A stretch of 13,703 nucleotides of DNA from Acidobacteriaceae bacterium (GTDB lineage: Bacteria; Acidobacteriota; Terriglobia; Terriglobales; SbA1): positions 657 through 14,359 of the forward strand of contig PLEA01000656.1 of the NCBI GenBank assembly GCA_003136335.1. The letters are read 5' to 3'. Position numbers and translations under genes: made by a program. Numbering within the stretch: the first letter of the stretch is position 1; each line of letters opens with the position of its first letter. This document shows positions 6,995 to 13,703 of this stretch, one piece after another. Below the pieces are notes generated by a model. That model was not told the origin of the DNA, did not search any database, and worked only from the letters and a program-made list of their open reading frames with translations.

Positions 6995-8314
6995 CTAGAG
7001 ACGCGGCTCCCAGCCCTTTTCATACTCGCGTCCCCACATTTTCATAGCTGCTGAATCGTTCTGGATTTGTCCATTGCGTGCGTCGAGCTGCAGCTCACGA
7101 TTGACTCTCCACGCGATGTTGGAGATTTGCAGCATCGTGACCGCAACATTGCCAACGGAGATGGGAGCGTTCAGCTTCTCGCCCTTGCGGACCGCGGCAA
7201 TAAAGTTGGCAAAGTGCGCGTCGGTCTCTGAGTCGCGGCCAGTGAGATCACCGGAAGACGTTGCCCCGCCTGTCTTAAACTCGCTTGTCTTGTTTCCCTT
7301 CAGATCGAAGATCTCATAGCCGTCGCGGTCGACGAGCACCGAACCGGTGGTTCCCATGATCACCGACCCGCGATCGCGGCCATAAAACTTCATCCCTTGG
7401 CAGCATTTGCATTCCCACGAGATCATCTTGTCAGAGTAGTTGAAATTGGTCACGAGCGTGTCATAAAACTGCCAATCATCTTTGAAGTGGTATCTTCCGC
7501 CCAACGACGAAATGCGGTTTGGGAAGTCGACGTCAATGGCCCAACGGCAGACATCGACCTCATGCGTCCCGTTGTTCAACGTTTCGCCAGTGCCCCATGT
7601 GCGGAACCAGTGCCAGTTATATGGCTGCACATTGTCCCTATAAGGTGTCCGTGGTGCCGGCCCTTGCCAGAGATCCCAATCCAGTTGTGGCGGAACAGGC
7701 GCTTCCTTGCCGACCCCGATCGATTTTCTTGTATTGCTATACCAGGCTTTGGCGTAATAGGCGCGGCCGATCAGGCCGTTGTGAATCTTATCGACAATCT
7801 CGATGGTGTGAGCGGATGAGCGTTGCTGCGTGCCCATCTGCAAAAGCTTTCCGTATTTTTGTTGAGCTTGCACGAGCAAGGCGCCCTCAGCTGGATTGTG
7901 GCTGCACGGCTTTTCCAGATACACATGCTTGCCCGCCTGCAGGGCGAGGATAGCCATAGGAGCATGCCAGTGGTCCGGAGTTGCGATCGTGATGGCATCG
8001 ACTTCTCTTTTCTGAAGGATGTGGCGAAAGTCCTGGTCGACGGCTGGAGCATCCCCCAACTCGCGCTGCGTATCGTCAGCGAATTTCTTCATGGTATTGC
8101 TGTCCACATCACACACATACGCGATGCGGGCCGCATCCTTGTTTGCTTTTAGCGCGGAAAGATGGGCATAGGCTCGCGAATGAAGACCGATGACCGCAAA
8201 ATTCAGCCGATCGTTGGATCCCAGGATCTGGCTGTAGCTCTTGGCGGTTGAGCTGATCGCCATCCCCGCCGCTCCCACCGCAAGTGTGTCAAGAAATTGC
8301 CGTCGAGTTACCAT
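6995..8314 (-). CDS. Tat-exported Gfo/Idh/MocA-family oxidoreductase
   Basis: This 439-residue protein has a twin-arginine signal at its very start (VTRRQFLDTLAVGAAGMAIS), then a Rossmann domain from about residue 36 (LNFAVIGLHSRAYAHL). ATPDHWH at 111-117 and the family signature EKP at 134-136 (VYLEKPCSHN) follow. The C-terminal alpha/beta domain carries NNGTHEVDVCRWA (248-259), with His251 and Asp254 at the usual active-site positions. The dinucleotide loop reads GLHSRA rather than the commoner G-x-G-x-R-G, so its second glycine is absent. Members such as glucose-fructose oxidoreductase are folded with bound NADP in the cytoplasm and then exported by Tat; the signal here implies the same. 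The likely reaction is reversible oxidation of a sugar hydroxyl. A cysteine cluster CKCC (302-305) is unusual. The start is firm: AGGAGG lies 5 bases before the ATG. It precedes the TIM-barrel gene in the same unit. Confidence 0.92.
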   Translation of the reverse strand: MVTRRQFLDTLAVGAAGMAISSTAKSYSQILGSNDRLNFAVIGLHSRAYAHLSALKANKDAARIAYVCDVDSNTMKKFADDTQRELGDAPAVDQDFRHILQKREVDAITIATPDHWHAPMAILALQAGKHVYLEKPCSHNPAEGALLVQAQQKYGKLLQMGTQQRSSAHTIEIVDKIHNGLIGRAYYAKAWYSNTRKSIGVGKEAPVPPQLDWDLWQGPAPRTPYRDNVQPYNWHWFRTWGTGETLNNGTHEVDVCRWAIDVDFPNRISSLGGRYHFKDDWQFYDTLVTNFNYSDKMISWECKCCQGMKFYGRDRGSVIMGTTGSVLVDRDGYEIFDLKGNKTSEFKTGGATSSGDLTGRDSETDAHFANFIAAVRKGEKLNAPISVGNVAVTMLQISNIAWRVNRELQLDARNGQIQNDSAAMKMWGREYEKGWEPRL

Positions 8315-8319
8315 CTTCT

Positions 8320-8325
8320 CCTCCT
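8320..8325 (-). promoter_or_regulatory. strong ribosome binding site of the oxidoreductase gene
   Basis: The minus strand reads AGGAGG, then five bases (AGAAG), then ATG at 8314. It is a full anti-Shine-Dalgarno match and the best site in the window. It settles the start and therefore the presence of the Tat signal. Confidence 0.8.
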
Positions 8326-8394
8326 ATCTCTAGAGGACCAATTGCTGCTGATCCAGCCGCGCTCAACATTGATGGGCACTGTCTTAGATCCCCA

Positions 8395-8564
8395 CAGAGC
8401 ACCGGCGTCTTGCAGGGCGGCTTCATGCCTGCCCAGCTGATCCGCGTTGATGCCTCCGGTGTTGCGGCCGCGTGCCAATGCGTTTCGAGACTGACCGCAT
8501 CGTGATAGCCAGCCTGCTTGAGCGCGCGAAACTGTGCAGTCCAGTAACCGCGGAAAGCGGTGAC
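8395..8564 (-). pseudogene. C-terminal scrap of a sugar isomerase/epimerase-like gene
   Basis: Between the receptor stop and the oxidoreductase start, the minus strand encodes FRGYWTAQFRALKQAGYHDA, then VSLETHWHAAATPEASTR and SWAGMK. After one missing base near 8420 it continues as AALQDAGAL. This is the typical C-terminus of TIM-barrel sugar isomerases (pattern: W-x-x-x-F-x-A-L-x-x-x-G-Y-x-G-x-x-S-L-E-T-H, ending in S-x-x-x-M-K-x-L-L-x-x-A-G). The first ~200 residues of such a protein are absent, and only about 34 bases separate the fragment from the receptor stop. A deletion has probably removed most of a gene that once lay here, leaving a frameshifted tail. It is not a piece of the intact TIM-barrel gene at 6063-6938, whose C-terminus differs. 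Confidence 0.72.
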
Positions 8565-8597
8565 CGGCAAGTTGGATCGCCCTGACCATGTCAGTCG

Positions 8598-11500
8598 CTA
8601 AAATATGATCCTTAGCGATCCCTGAAGCGAGCGCCCGCCTCCGATACCGTTCACGCTACCCTGGCCGCTGCCGAGGGTGCTAGTGACTTGACCGAAGTTT
8701 GAGGCGCTAATGCTACCAACGTTTGGGTTGTTAAACTGCGGCGTGTTGCTCAACTGGAAAGCTTCGACGCGTGCCTCCAGCGCCGTCTCACGGTAGAGAC
8801 GGAAGCTCTTGGCAAGGGAGATGTTGTCCTGGATGTAGCCGGGACCGCGGAATTGGTTTCTGCCGGTATTACCCAGGCCGGGGTTCGTGCAAGGTTTCGT
8901 CGTGCAGCCCGTGGGCTGGGAAAACACAGTTGGGTCAAACCATTGCACTCCGGGCCCGATGCCGTGAAGAACGCGAAAGTTTCCGGTTAGTGTTGCAGTT
9001 TGCGTAGTTCCAGGGGTATTGAGAGTGCCACCATTCGCAATGACGGTGAAGGGTAACCCGGAGACGACCGAAATGATTCCGGAGATCCTCCATCCCCCAA
9101 GAACAGCGTCCGCAAATCGATTCGAATTGAGAAAAGCACGACCGCGCCCAAAGGGCAAATCGTAGGCGACGGTCTCTTCAAAGTTCAACTTACGATCGAA
9201 ATCCATCGGCCCATAGTTTCTGCGCCAGTTAATGAAAAACTGGAGGCCCCCATCATCGTCGTTGGTGTAACCGAGGCCCTTGCCCCAGGTGAATGCCGAA
9301 GTGAACCATAGTCCATTTGAGTAGCGCTTCGTGAGCTGGACCTGAAGCGACTGATAGTTGGAAGAGAAGCCAAAGAAGTACTGGTTGGTTGCCGCGGTGC
9401 GGCCGAAGGCAATATTCTCCGGATCCGAGGCCGCACCTCCGCCGTAGGTGCTGGGCAGATTGATGTTCTGACTGCCCGAGATATCAACACCATGGTTGGC
9501 CACGTAGGCGACTTGCAGCGAGAGATTGCCGCGGAAGGCCTGCTGCACCGCCACATTCCAGGACTCGACGTAGGGATTCTTAAAGGTCTTGGGAATGTAG
9601 GTGTATACCTGGCTCGTGAGCTGGGCGGTATTGGCTGGAATGATTCCATTGGAAGGAATCGCAACAGGAACGGGTGCCGGGAACCCTGCCTGGAACGTCG
9701 CCACGGTCACACCGTCAGCAAGAACGGCAGGCGTGAAAGCGGAGCTACCTGCGGGCTGATAGCTGTTGTTCGCGCGAATCGGATAGTTATACGCATACGT
9801 GTTATCCGGGAATGGTGCGTAGCTGATGCCGAACCCGGCGCGAACGACTGTATCCTTCTTCAGGCGGTACGAGACTCCTGTGCGCGGCGCAAAATAGGTG
9901 TAGTGGGTCTTCATGCCGAGGCTCGAAGGGTTCCCGCCCAGGCCCGCCAGAACAAGGTTGTTATTGACCGGGTCGTAATTTGAGAATCCGCCAGAGTGCG
10001 CGGGCGTGGCCGGTGGATAGAACTCCCAACGAAGCCCAAGATCGACGGTCATCTTGGGTGAAGCCTGCCATTTATCGCCCGCGAAGGCGAAGAACCACCA
10101 CTGGCGATAGGCCGGGAAGAAAGTGTTGAGGTCGCGACCGACCTGGCTTGGTTGATCGAGAAGGAAGCTGGCAATGTCGTTGGCAATATTCGTCTTGGCG
10201 CCCGCTTCTGACGTCTGAACGTCTGAGAACGTGAATGCACCGCGTGGGCTGAAAGTCTGATCTTGAAGCAGGTCGTCGCGCACACGGCGAAGATCGGCGC
10301 CAAATTTAAAGGTATGATTGCGGACGATCTTGGTCCAATTGTTGACGAAGTCAATGTTGGCCTCAGCCCTGATCCACGGCTCGGATGCGGAATAGCCCAT
10401 TAGGGGATTAGTGAAACCACCGTTAATGGTTACCGCAGCTTGTCCGGTCGTGAAGGGCTGTCCTGCAATGTTCACGCCGGGAATACCGATGCTGGTCGCG
10501 TCGGTCGTGCCATAGTCGTTGGGTTGCGCCTGATTCCGCAAATGGGCGACACCTAGGCGCGCCTCGGTTAAGAAGGTCGCCGAGAAGACATGATCGTAGT
10601 TCACGCCGTAACTGTAGGACTTCTGATTCCCGGTACCTTCAAAACCTCCTCCCTGAGGGCCACCGAGAAATGATCCAAAGGCGGCCTGCTGAAAGGTGAC
10701 AACACGCTGAAAGCTGTAGCGCCCGCTCAGATGATCCTTCGAAGTGGGTGCGAAATCCATCTTCGTGTCGAAGCTGTCTGTTGTCTTGGTGAATGGAAGG
10801 TTCGTGGTGTAGTTGTTTGCGGGGTTCGACAAAGGCTTGGTGTTCAGGGTTCCGTACTTCGCGGCTGCAGCGTTGATGCCCTGCAGGATGGCCAGCGATA
10901 CGGGGTTGACCCTGGAGAACGGAATCTGATTGTTTGCGAATGGCGTGCGCGGGTGCGCGGCAGTTCCGTCGCCGGTGGATGGATCGTAGATCTGGCCAGT
11001 TGTGCCAACCAGCGCGCCACTCAAGTCGATGTTTCCGCTGCTGTTGGCTGTGTAGTACCGCGCGTCCGGTATTGTGAAGGTGCTTGAAACAGCCTCGTGA
11101 TCGATAGACCGAAGATAGTCTCCGAAAAAGAACAGTTTGTCTTTCAGAATCGGGCCACCGATGCTGCCGCCAAAATAATTGTACGAGAGATGGCCAAGCG
11201 GGCCTCCGAAGTAGGAACGGGCGTTGACGGCATTATTCTGGAGGAACTCAAACGCTGAACCATGCAAGGCGTTCGAGCCAGACTTGAGAGTCACGTTGGT
11301 CACAGCTCCGGTTGCGCGTCCCAACTCTGCTTCGAAATTGTTCGTCGAAATGTCGACAGACTGGATCGACTCCGCTGGCGGTATCAGTATCTGCAAGAGG
11401 CCCGTCCGCTCGTCGTCGTCGATGCCCTCGAGCTGATAGAGGTTCCCTTCCCGAGGCAAACCATTGACTTCTGTTTGCAGGGAATTCTGTGCGTTGAAGA

Positions 11501-12035
11501 ACTGCGAGTGCTGAAACACCGCGGGCGCAGTACCTGGAACCACGTTGAGTAGCGATTGGAAGTTGCGATTGCTGCTCAGTGGCATTTCGACGACATCCAC
11601 TCCTTCGATTTTGGTGCTGATGTCGGCACGATCGGTCTGCAGCAATGGAGGCGCTGCGGTCACAATAACCGTTTCCATCACATCGCCGGCCTGAAGCAAA
11701 AGGTCAACGCGGATGGACGTGTTGCTGAGAAGCTCGATATTCTCGTGCGCTGACTTCTTGAAACCACTTGCTTTGGCCTCCACCGTGTAAATGCCGGGTT
11801 GAAGATCGGGGAAGGTGTAGTTGCCGCTATCATTCGTTGCCGACACGTGAATTGCACCGGTTGTTGTTTCCGTGGCCGTGACCTTGGCATTGGTAACGGT
11901 CGCGCCGCTTGCGTCAGTCACTGTTCCAAGTAGCGTCCCGTTGACCGCCTGCCCAAAAAGTGGAAGGGAGAAGGTGAGCACGGAAAGGGCGAGCACAAAC
12001 TTAGAGAGGGGTCTGATGACTCGTCGTGGAATCAT
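8598..12035 (-). CDS. TonB-dependent receptor, Oar-like, with N-terminal carboxypeptidase-regulatory domain
   Basis: This is an outer-membrane receptor of 1145 residues, far longer than classic siderophore receptors (about 700) but normal for the large acidobacterial carboxypeptidase-regulatory-domain group. Residues 1-29 are a signal peptide (IRPLSKFVLALSVLTFSLPL, cleavage near FGQA). Residues ~30-118 are an Ig-like carboxypeptidase-regulatory domain (GTLLGTVTDASGATVTNAKV, NDSGNYTFPDLQPGIYTVEA). A plug follows (VETVIVTAAPP-like segment, then MPLSSNRNFQSLLNVVPG). The rest is beta-barrel, full of Phe/Tyr/Asn strands, ending SLRIIF with the terminal Phe needed for barrel assembly. The ATG at 12035 has GGAG seven bases upstream. 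It has its own near-consensus promoter and leads the sugar locus. The likely role is TonB-driven import of a large or scarce ligand, perhaps an oligosaccharide or plant glycoside; the substrate is inferred only from the neighbours. No SusD-like partner is seen. Confidence 0.93.
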   Translation of the reverse strand: MIPRRVIRPLSKFVLALSVLTFSLPLFGQAVNGTLLGTVTDASGATVTNAKVTATETTTGAIHVSATNDSGNYTFPDLQPGIYTVEAKASGFKKSAHENIELLSNTSIRVDLLLQAGDVMETVIVTAAPPLLQTDRADISTKIEGVDVVEMPLSSNRNFQSLLNVVPGTAPAVFQHSQFFNAQNSLQTEVNGLPREGNLYQLEGIDDDERTGLLQILIPPAESIQSVDISTNNFEAELGRATGAVTNVTLKSGSNALHGSAFEFLQNNAVNARSYFGGPLGHLSYNYFGGSIGGPILKDKLFFFGDYLRSIDHEAVSSTFTIPDARYYTANSSGNIDLSGALVGTTGQIYDPSTGDGTAAHPRTPFANNQIPFSRVNPVSLAILQGINAAAAKYGTLNTKPLSNPANNYTTNLPFTKTTDSFDTKMDFAPTSKDHLSGRYSFQRVVTFQQAAFGSFLGGPQGGGFEGTGNQKSYSYGVNYDHVFSATFLTEARLGVAHLRNQAQPNDYGTTDATSIGIPGVNIAGQPFTTGQAAVTINGGFTNPLMGYSASEPWIRAEANIDFVNNWTKIVRNHTFKFGADLRRVRDDLLQDQTFSPRGAFTFSDVQTSEAGAKTNIANDIASFLLDQPSQVGRDLNTFFPAYRQWWFFAFAGDKWQASPKMTVDLGLRWEFYPPATPAHSGGFSNYDPVNNNLVLAGLGGNPSSLGMKTHYTYFAPRTGVSYRLKKDTVVRAGFGISYAPFPDNTYAYNYPIRANNSYQPAGSSAFTPAVLADGVTVATFQAGFPAPVPVAIPSNGIIPANTAQLTSQVYTYIPKTFKNPYVESWNVAVQQAFRGNLSLQVAYVANHGVDISGSQNINLPSTYGGGAASDPENIAFGRTAATNQYFFGFSSNYQSLQVQLTKRYSNGLWFTSAFTWGKGLGYTNDDDGGLQFFINWRRNYGPMDFDRKLNFEETVAYDLPFGRGRAFLNSNRFADAVLGGWRISGIISVVSGLPFTVIANGGTLNTPGTTQTATLTGNFRVLHGIGPGVQWFDPTVFSQPTGCTTKPCTNPGLGNTGRNQFRGPGYIQDNISLAKSFRLYRETALEARVEAFQLSNTPQFNNPNVGSISASNFGQVTSTLGSGQGSVNGIGGGRSLQGSLRIIF

Positions 12036-12102
12036 TTGAAGTCTCCGAATTCGAATCGAATTTTAGGCCGCGAAGACTATATTGTTCAAAGTGCGAACCA
12101 AA

Positions 12103-12130
12103 ACTATATTTGTCAATTTGAGATTGTCAA
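12103..12130 (-). promoter_or_regulatory. near-consensus sigma-70-type promoter of the receptor gene
   Basis: On the minus strand, TTGACA (12130-12125) and TATAGT (12108-12103) are 16 bases apart, giving a start near 12096 and a leader of about 60 bases. TTGACA recurs at 12116-12111 and TATAGT at 12081-12076, so the region holds direct repeats that could be operator half-sites. GTTC and GAAC flank seven bases just downstream of the -10 box. The ROK protein is the obvious candidate to bind here, but no known ROK operator sequence is recognised. Confidence 0.65.
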
Positions 12131-12315
12131 GCAGAATCTTCAAGTCCAAGGGCCTCATTCACGTCAGTCGTGAAAGCCCATTCGGTAATCTCTGCGGGAG
12201 TCGTCGGCAACTCGGCAATTAAGAAGTCATTTCTGGTTTGCCCGTGATCCGAAAGTTGGCGCCAAGTGCTCTCGAGTAGTCGCTTGCGAATCGTGGAGAA
12301 CGGCGACGCGCACTC
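12127..12315 (-). pseudogene. start-less coding-looking fragment, family unknown
   Basis: In one minus-strand frame this stretch reads like a genuine protein C-terminus, including RNDFLIAELPTTPAEITEWA followed by FTTDVNEALGLEDSA and TGA. No ATG, GTG or TTG lies in frame between the M28 stop at 12347 and this segment; the nearest ATG (12426) lies inside the peptidase gene. It therefore looks like the tail of a lost gene rather than a working one. Its stop overlaps the receptor -35 box. I do not recognise the family, and chance is possible. Confidence 0.25.
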
Positions 12316-12346
12316 CGGTGGCCAGTTTTTTGTCCGCCGAAATCGT

Positions 12347-13703
12347 TTAATTCTTGGGCCCAAAATGCTCGCCGAAGAAATCCCTAGGCTTCCACTTCGG
12401 ACGCTGTGGGTCCTGCGCGATGTCATATCCCACCAGGAAATCGATTTGCATGAATTGCACTGCGGCGTCGAAGTTCAGTGGCTGATTCATATCGTCCGAC
12501 GGAGCGTGGTAGTGGATCGCGATCCATTTGCTCCGTAAACTTCTTCCCGTCTACCGCAGGATCCTTAGCTTCTTCCCCTTCGGAGATGAAAACCGAAGGC
12601 ACGCCCTGCCGCACAAAAGAATATTGATCGGCGCGAACAAAATAGTGCTGAGCCGGCTCAGGATCGGAAGTCACTTTCAATCCGAGGCGTGCCGCGTTGC
12701 GCGCGACCACGGCGTCAAGAGAGCTATCGGGAGCGCCCAGCGCGATGATGTCGTTAAAGGTGTAAAACACGCTCGCGCCATCCATGTTGATATCTGCAAT
12801 GATTCTCTTGATTGGCACGGTAGGGAAGTGCGCGAAATAATCGGAGCCAAGCAGTCCCTTTTCTTCTGCAGTCGCACCTAAGAACATGATGGAGCGAGCC
12901 GGCGGCTGAGCCATTGACTTGAACGCTTTGGCGATGACCAGCAACGCGGCCGTGCCGGAAGCGTCGTCGGCAGCTCCGTTGTAGATGGAATCGCCATTGA
13001 TGGGCTTGCCGATTCCCAGGTGATCGAGGTGCGCGCTATAGACAACGTATTCCTGGCTGAGCTTAGGATCGGATCCGGGGAGCACAGCAATCACGTTCGG
13101 GCTGGAGATCGCTTCGTGACGGCTGACTTCGTGCAGCTTTGCCGTAACCGGCAACGCGAACGACTGGGGCTTGGATACTTCCGCGTCGCGCAGCACATCC
13201 GCCCATGATTTTGAAGCGTCTTGAAATAGTTTTTCTGAAGCGGCTACGGAAAGACCAGCTCTCGCGCGAAGCTCGGGATAGGCATCGCCGGGAACACCGT
13301 CGGGATCGAGCCAACGCATCGACGGGAAACCAGCGCCAATAACGACCCGCGGCCAGGGCAGACCCTTGTCATCCTTTGGCTTTCGGAGCGCAATGACACC
13401 AATTGCTCCGTGATCGCGGGCGTTGCGCAATTTCTCGCGCAGAGCGCTCAAGTGAGCCTGCAATTCCGAGGGGATCGAGGGCGGCGCTCCGCCAAACATG
13501 GCGACGATCTTGCCCTTGACATCCACTCCGGCATAGTCATCGTAACTGCCATCGGGCGTCCTCACGCTATAGCCGACGAAAACCACTGGGGCTTCGATCG
13601 AGGAATCCGGATAGACCTCGTTGCCGCGCATGAGAAAGTCGTCGCCCCATTTGAGTTGCGTGGTCGATCCGTTCTCAGTGATGCTGACGGCGCACTTCTC
13701 CGG
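12347..13703 (-). pseudogene. secreted M28-family zinc aminopeptidase, 5' end outside the window, frameshifted near the 3' end
   Basis: About 452 codons are visible. The frame is open to the window edge, so the start (and expected signal peptide) lies beyond 13703. First comes a PA (protease-associated) domain: APVVFVGYSVRTPDGSYDDY, DVKGKIVAMFGGAPP, DHGAIGVIALRKP. Then the M28 core with its metal ligands in order: His/Asp in SAHLDHLG, Asp in NGAADDASG, the Glu pair in ATAEEKGLLGS, and Asp in INMDG. An AAA run at 12529-12527 breaks the frame. In the original frame translation goes on for about 34 unrelated residues to a stop at 12423. In the next frame the true family end appears: HYHAPSDDMNQPL (last metal-binding His), then QDPQRPKWKPRDFFGEHFG, stopping at 12347. 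The total is three times 452 plus one, which fits one extra base. If real, the shift removes the fifth metal ligand and should kill activity. A homopolymer sequencing error is a fair alternative. It lies upstream of the receptor on the same strand but is separated from it by that gene's own promoter. Confidence 0.87.

Noticed and set aside
8289..8589. Two overlapping minus-strand open frames of 93 codons as separate small genes
   Set aside because: They are two frames of the same decayed isomerase tail; neither is a complete protein.
9492..9983. Plus-strand open frame of 163 codons inside the receptor gene
   Set aside because: It is antisense to a continuous, well supported receptor reading frame and has no start context.
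1..13703. CRISPR array, transposase, toxin-antitoxin pair or known defence system
   Set aside because: No regularly spaced repeats, no transposase or Cas-like domain and no paired small toxin genes were seen on either strand.

Overview
The window looks like a soil-type Acidobacteriota (Terriglobia-like) chromosome. That is an inference from style, not from a marker gene. It rests on a very large 'carboxypeptidase-regulatory-domain' TonB-dependent receptor of the Oar-like type, Tat-exported Gfo/Idh/MocA and TIM-barrel sugar enzymes, a secreted TPR protein, and an M28 peptidase with a PA domain, in moderately GC-rich DNA. No ribosomal or other phylogenetic marker is present.

Left end (1-2190) is a worn mobile-element scar. 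The 5' half of a tRNA-Leu gene (minus strand, 61-92) stops abruptly in its anticodon loop. Behind it sit a tyrosine-recombinase gene split by one frameshift (193-1270) and a small excisionase-like helix-turn-helix gene (1276-1509), both on the minus strand and almost touching. The next ~680 bases have no intact gene. They hold what looks like a remnant of a second helix-turn-helix gene that ends in a perfect 14-base palindrome.

Middle left (2193-4631) is a plus-strand gene for a secreted protein of 812 residues made almost wholly of tetratricopeptide repeats. It converges on the sugar locus.

The core (12130 down to 4735, all minus strand) reads as one sugar- or glycoside-uptake and processing locus. 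A near-consensus promoter precedes the TonB-dependent outer-membrane receptor. Next come a decayed C-terminal scrap of a sugar epimerase-like gene, a Tat-exported Gfo/Idh/MocA oxidoreductase, a Tat-exported xylose-isomerase-like TIM-barrel enzyme, and a ROK-family repressor. The proposed flow is: the receptor brings a glycoside into the periplasm, the exported oxidoreductase oxidises it, the TIM-barrel enzyme isomerises or cleaves the product, and the ROK protein senses a sugar and controls the set. The substrate cannot be read from the sequence. The ROK protein appears to have lost its catalytic aspartate, so it is probably a sensor only.

Right end (12127-13703) is the 3' part of a secreted M28 metallopeptidase gene that runs off the window. 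It carries a one-base frameshift just before its last metal-binding histidine. A short start-less coding-looking fragment lies between it and the receptor promoter.

Three separate genes or remnants here carry simple frameshifts (integrase, epimerase scrap, M28). They may be real pseudogenes, or in part sequencing or assembly errors. I see no clearly new defence or mobile system. The most notable features are the fully periplasmic redox/isomerase pair beside the receptor, the apparently kinase-dead ROK regulator, and the tRNA gene cut in its anticodon loop.
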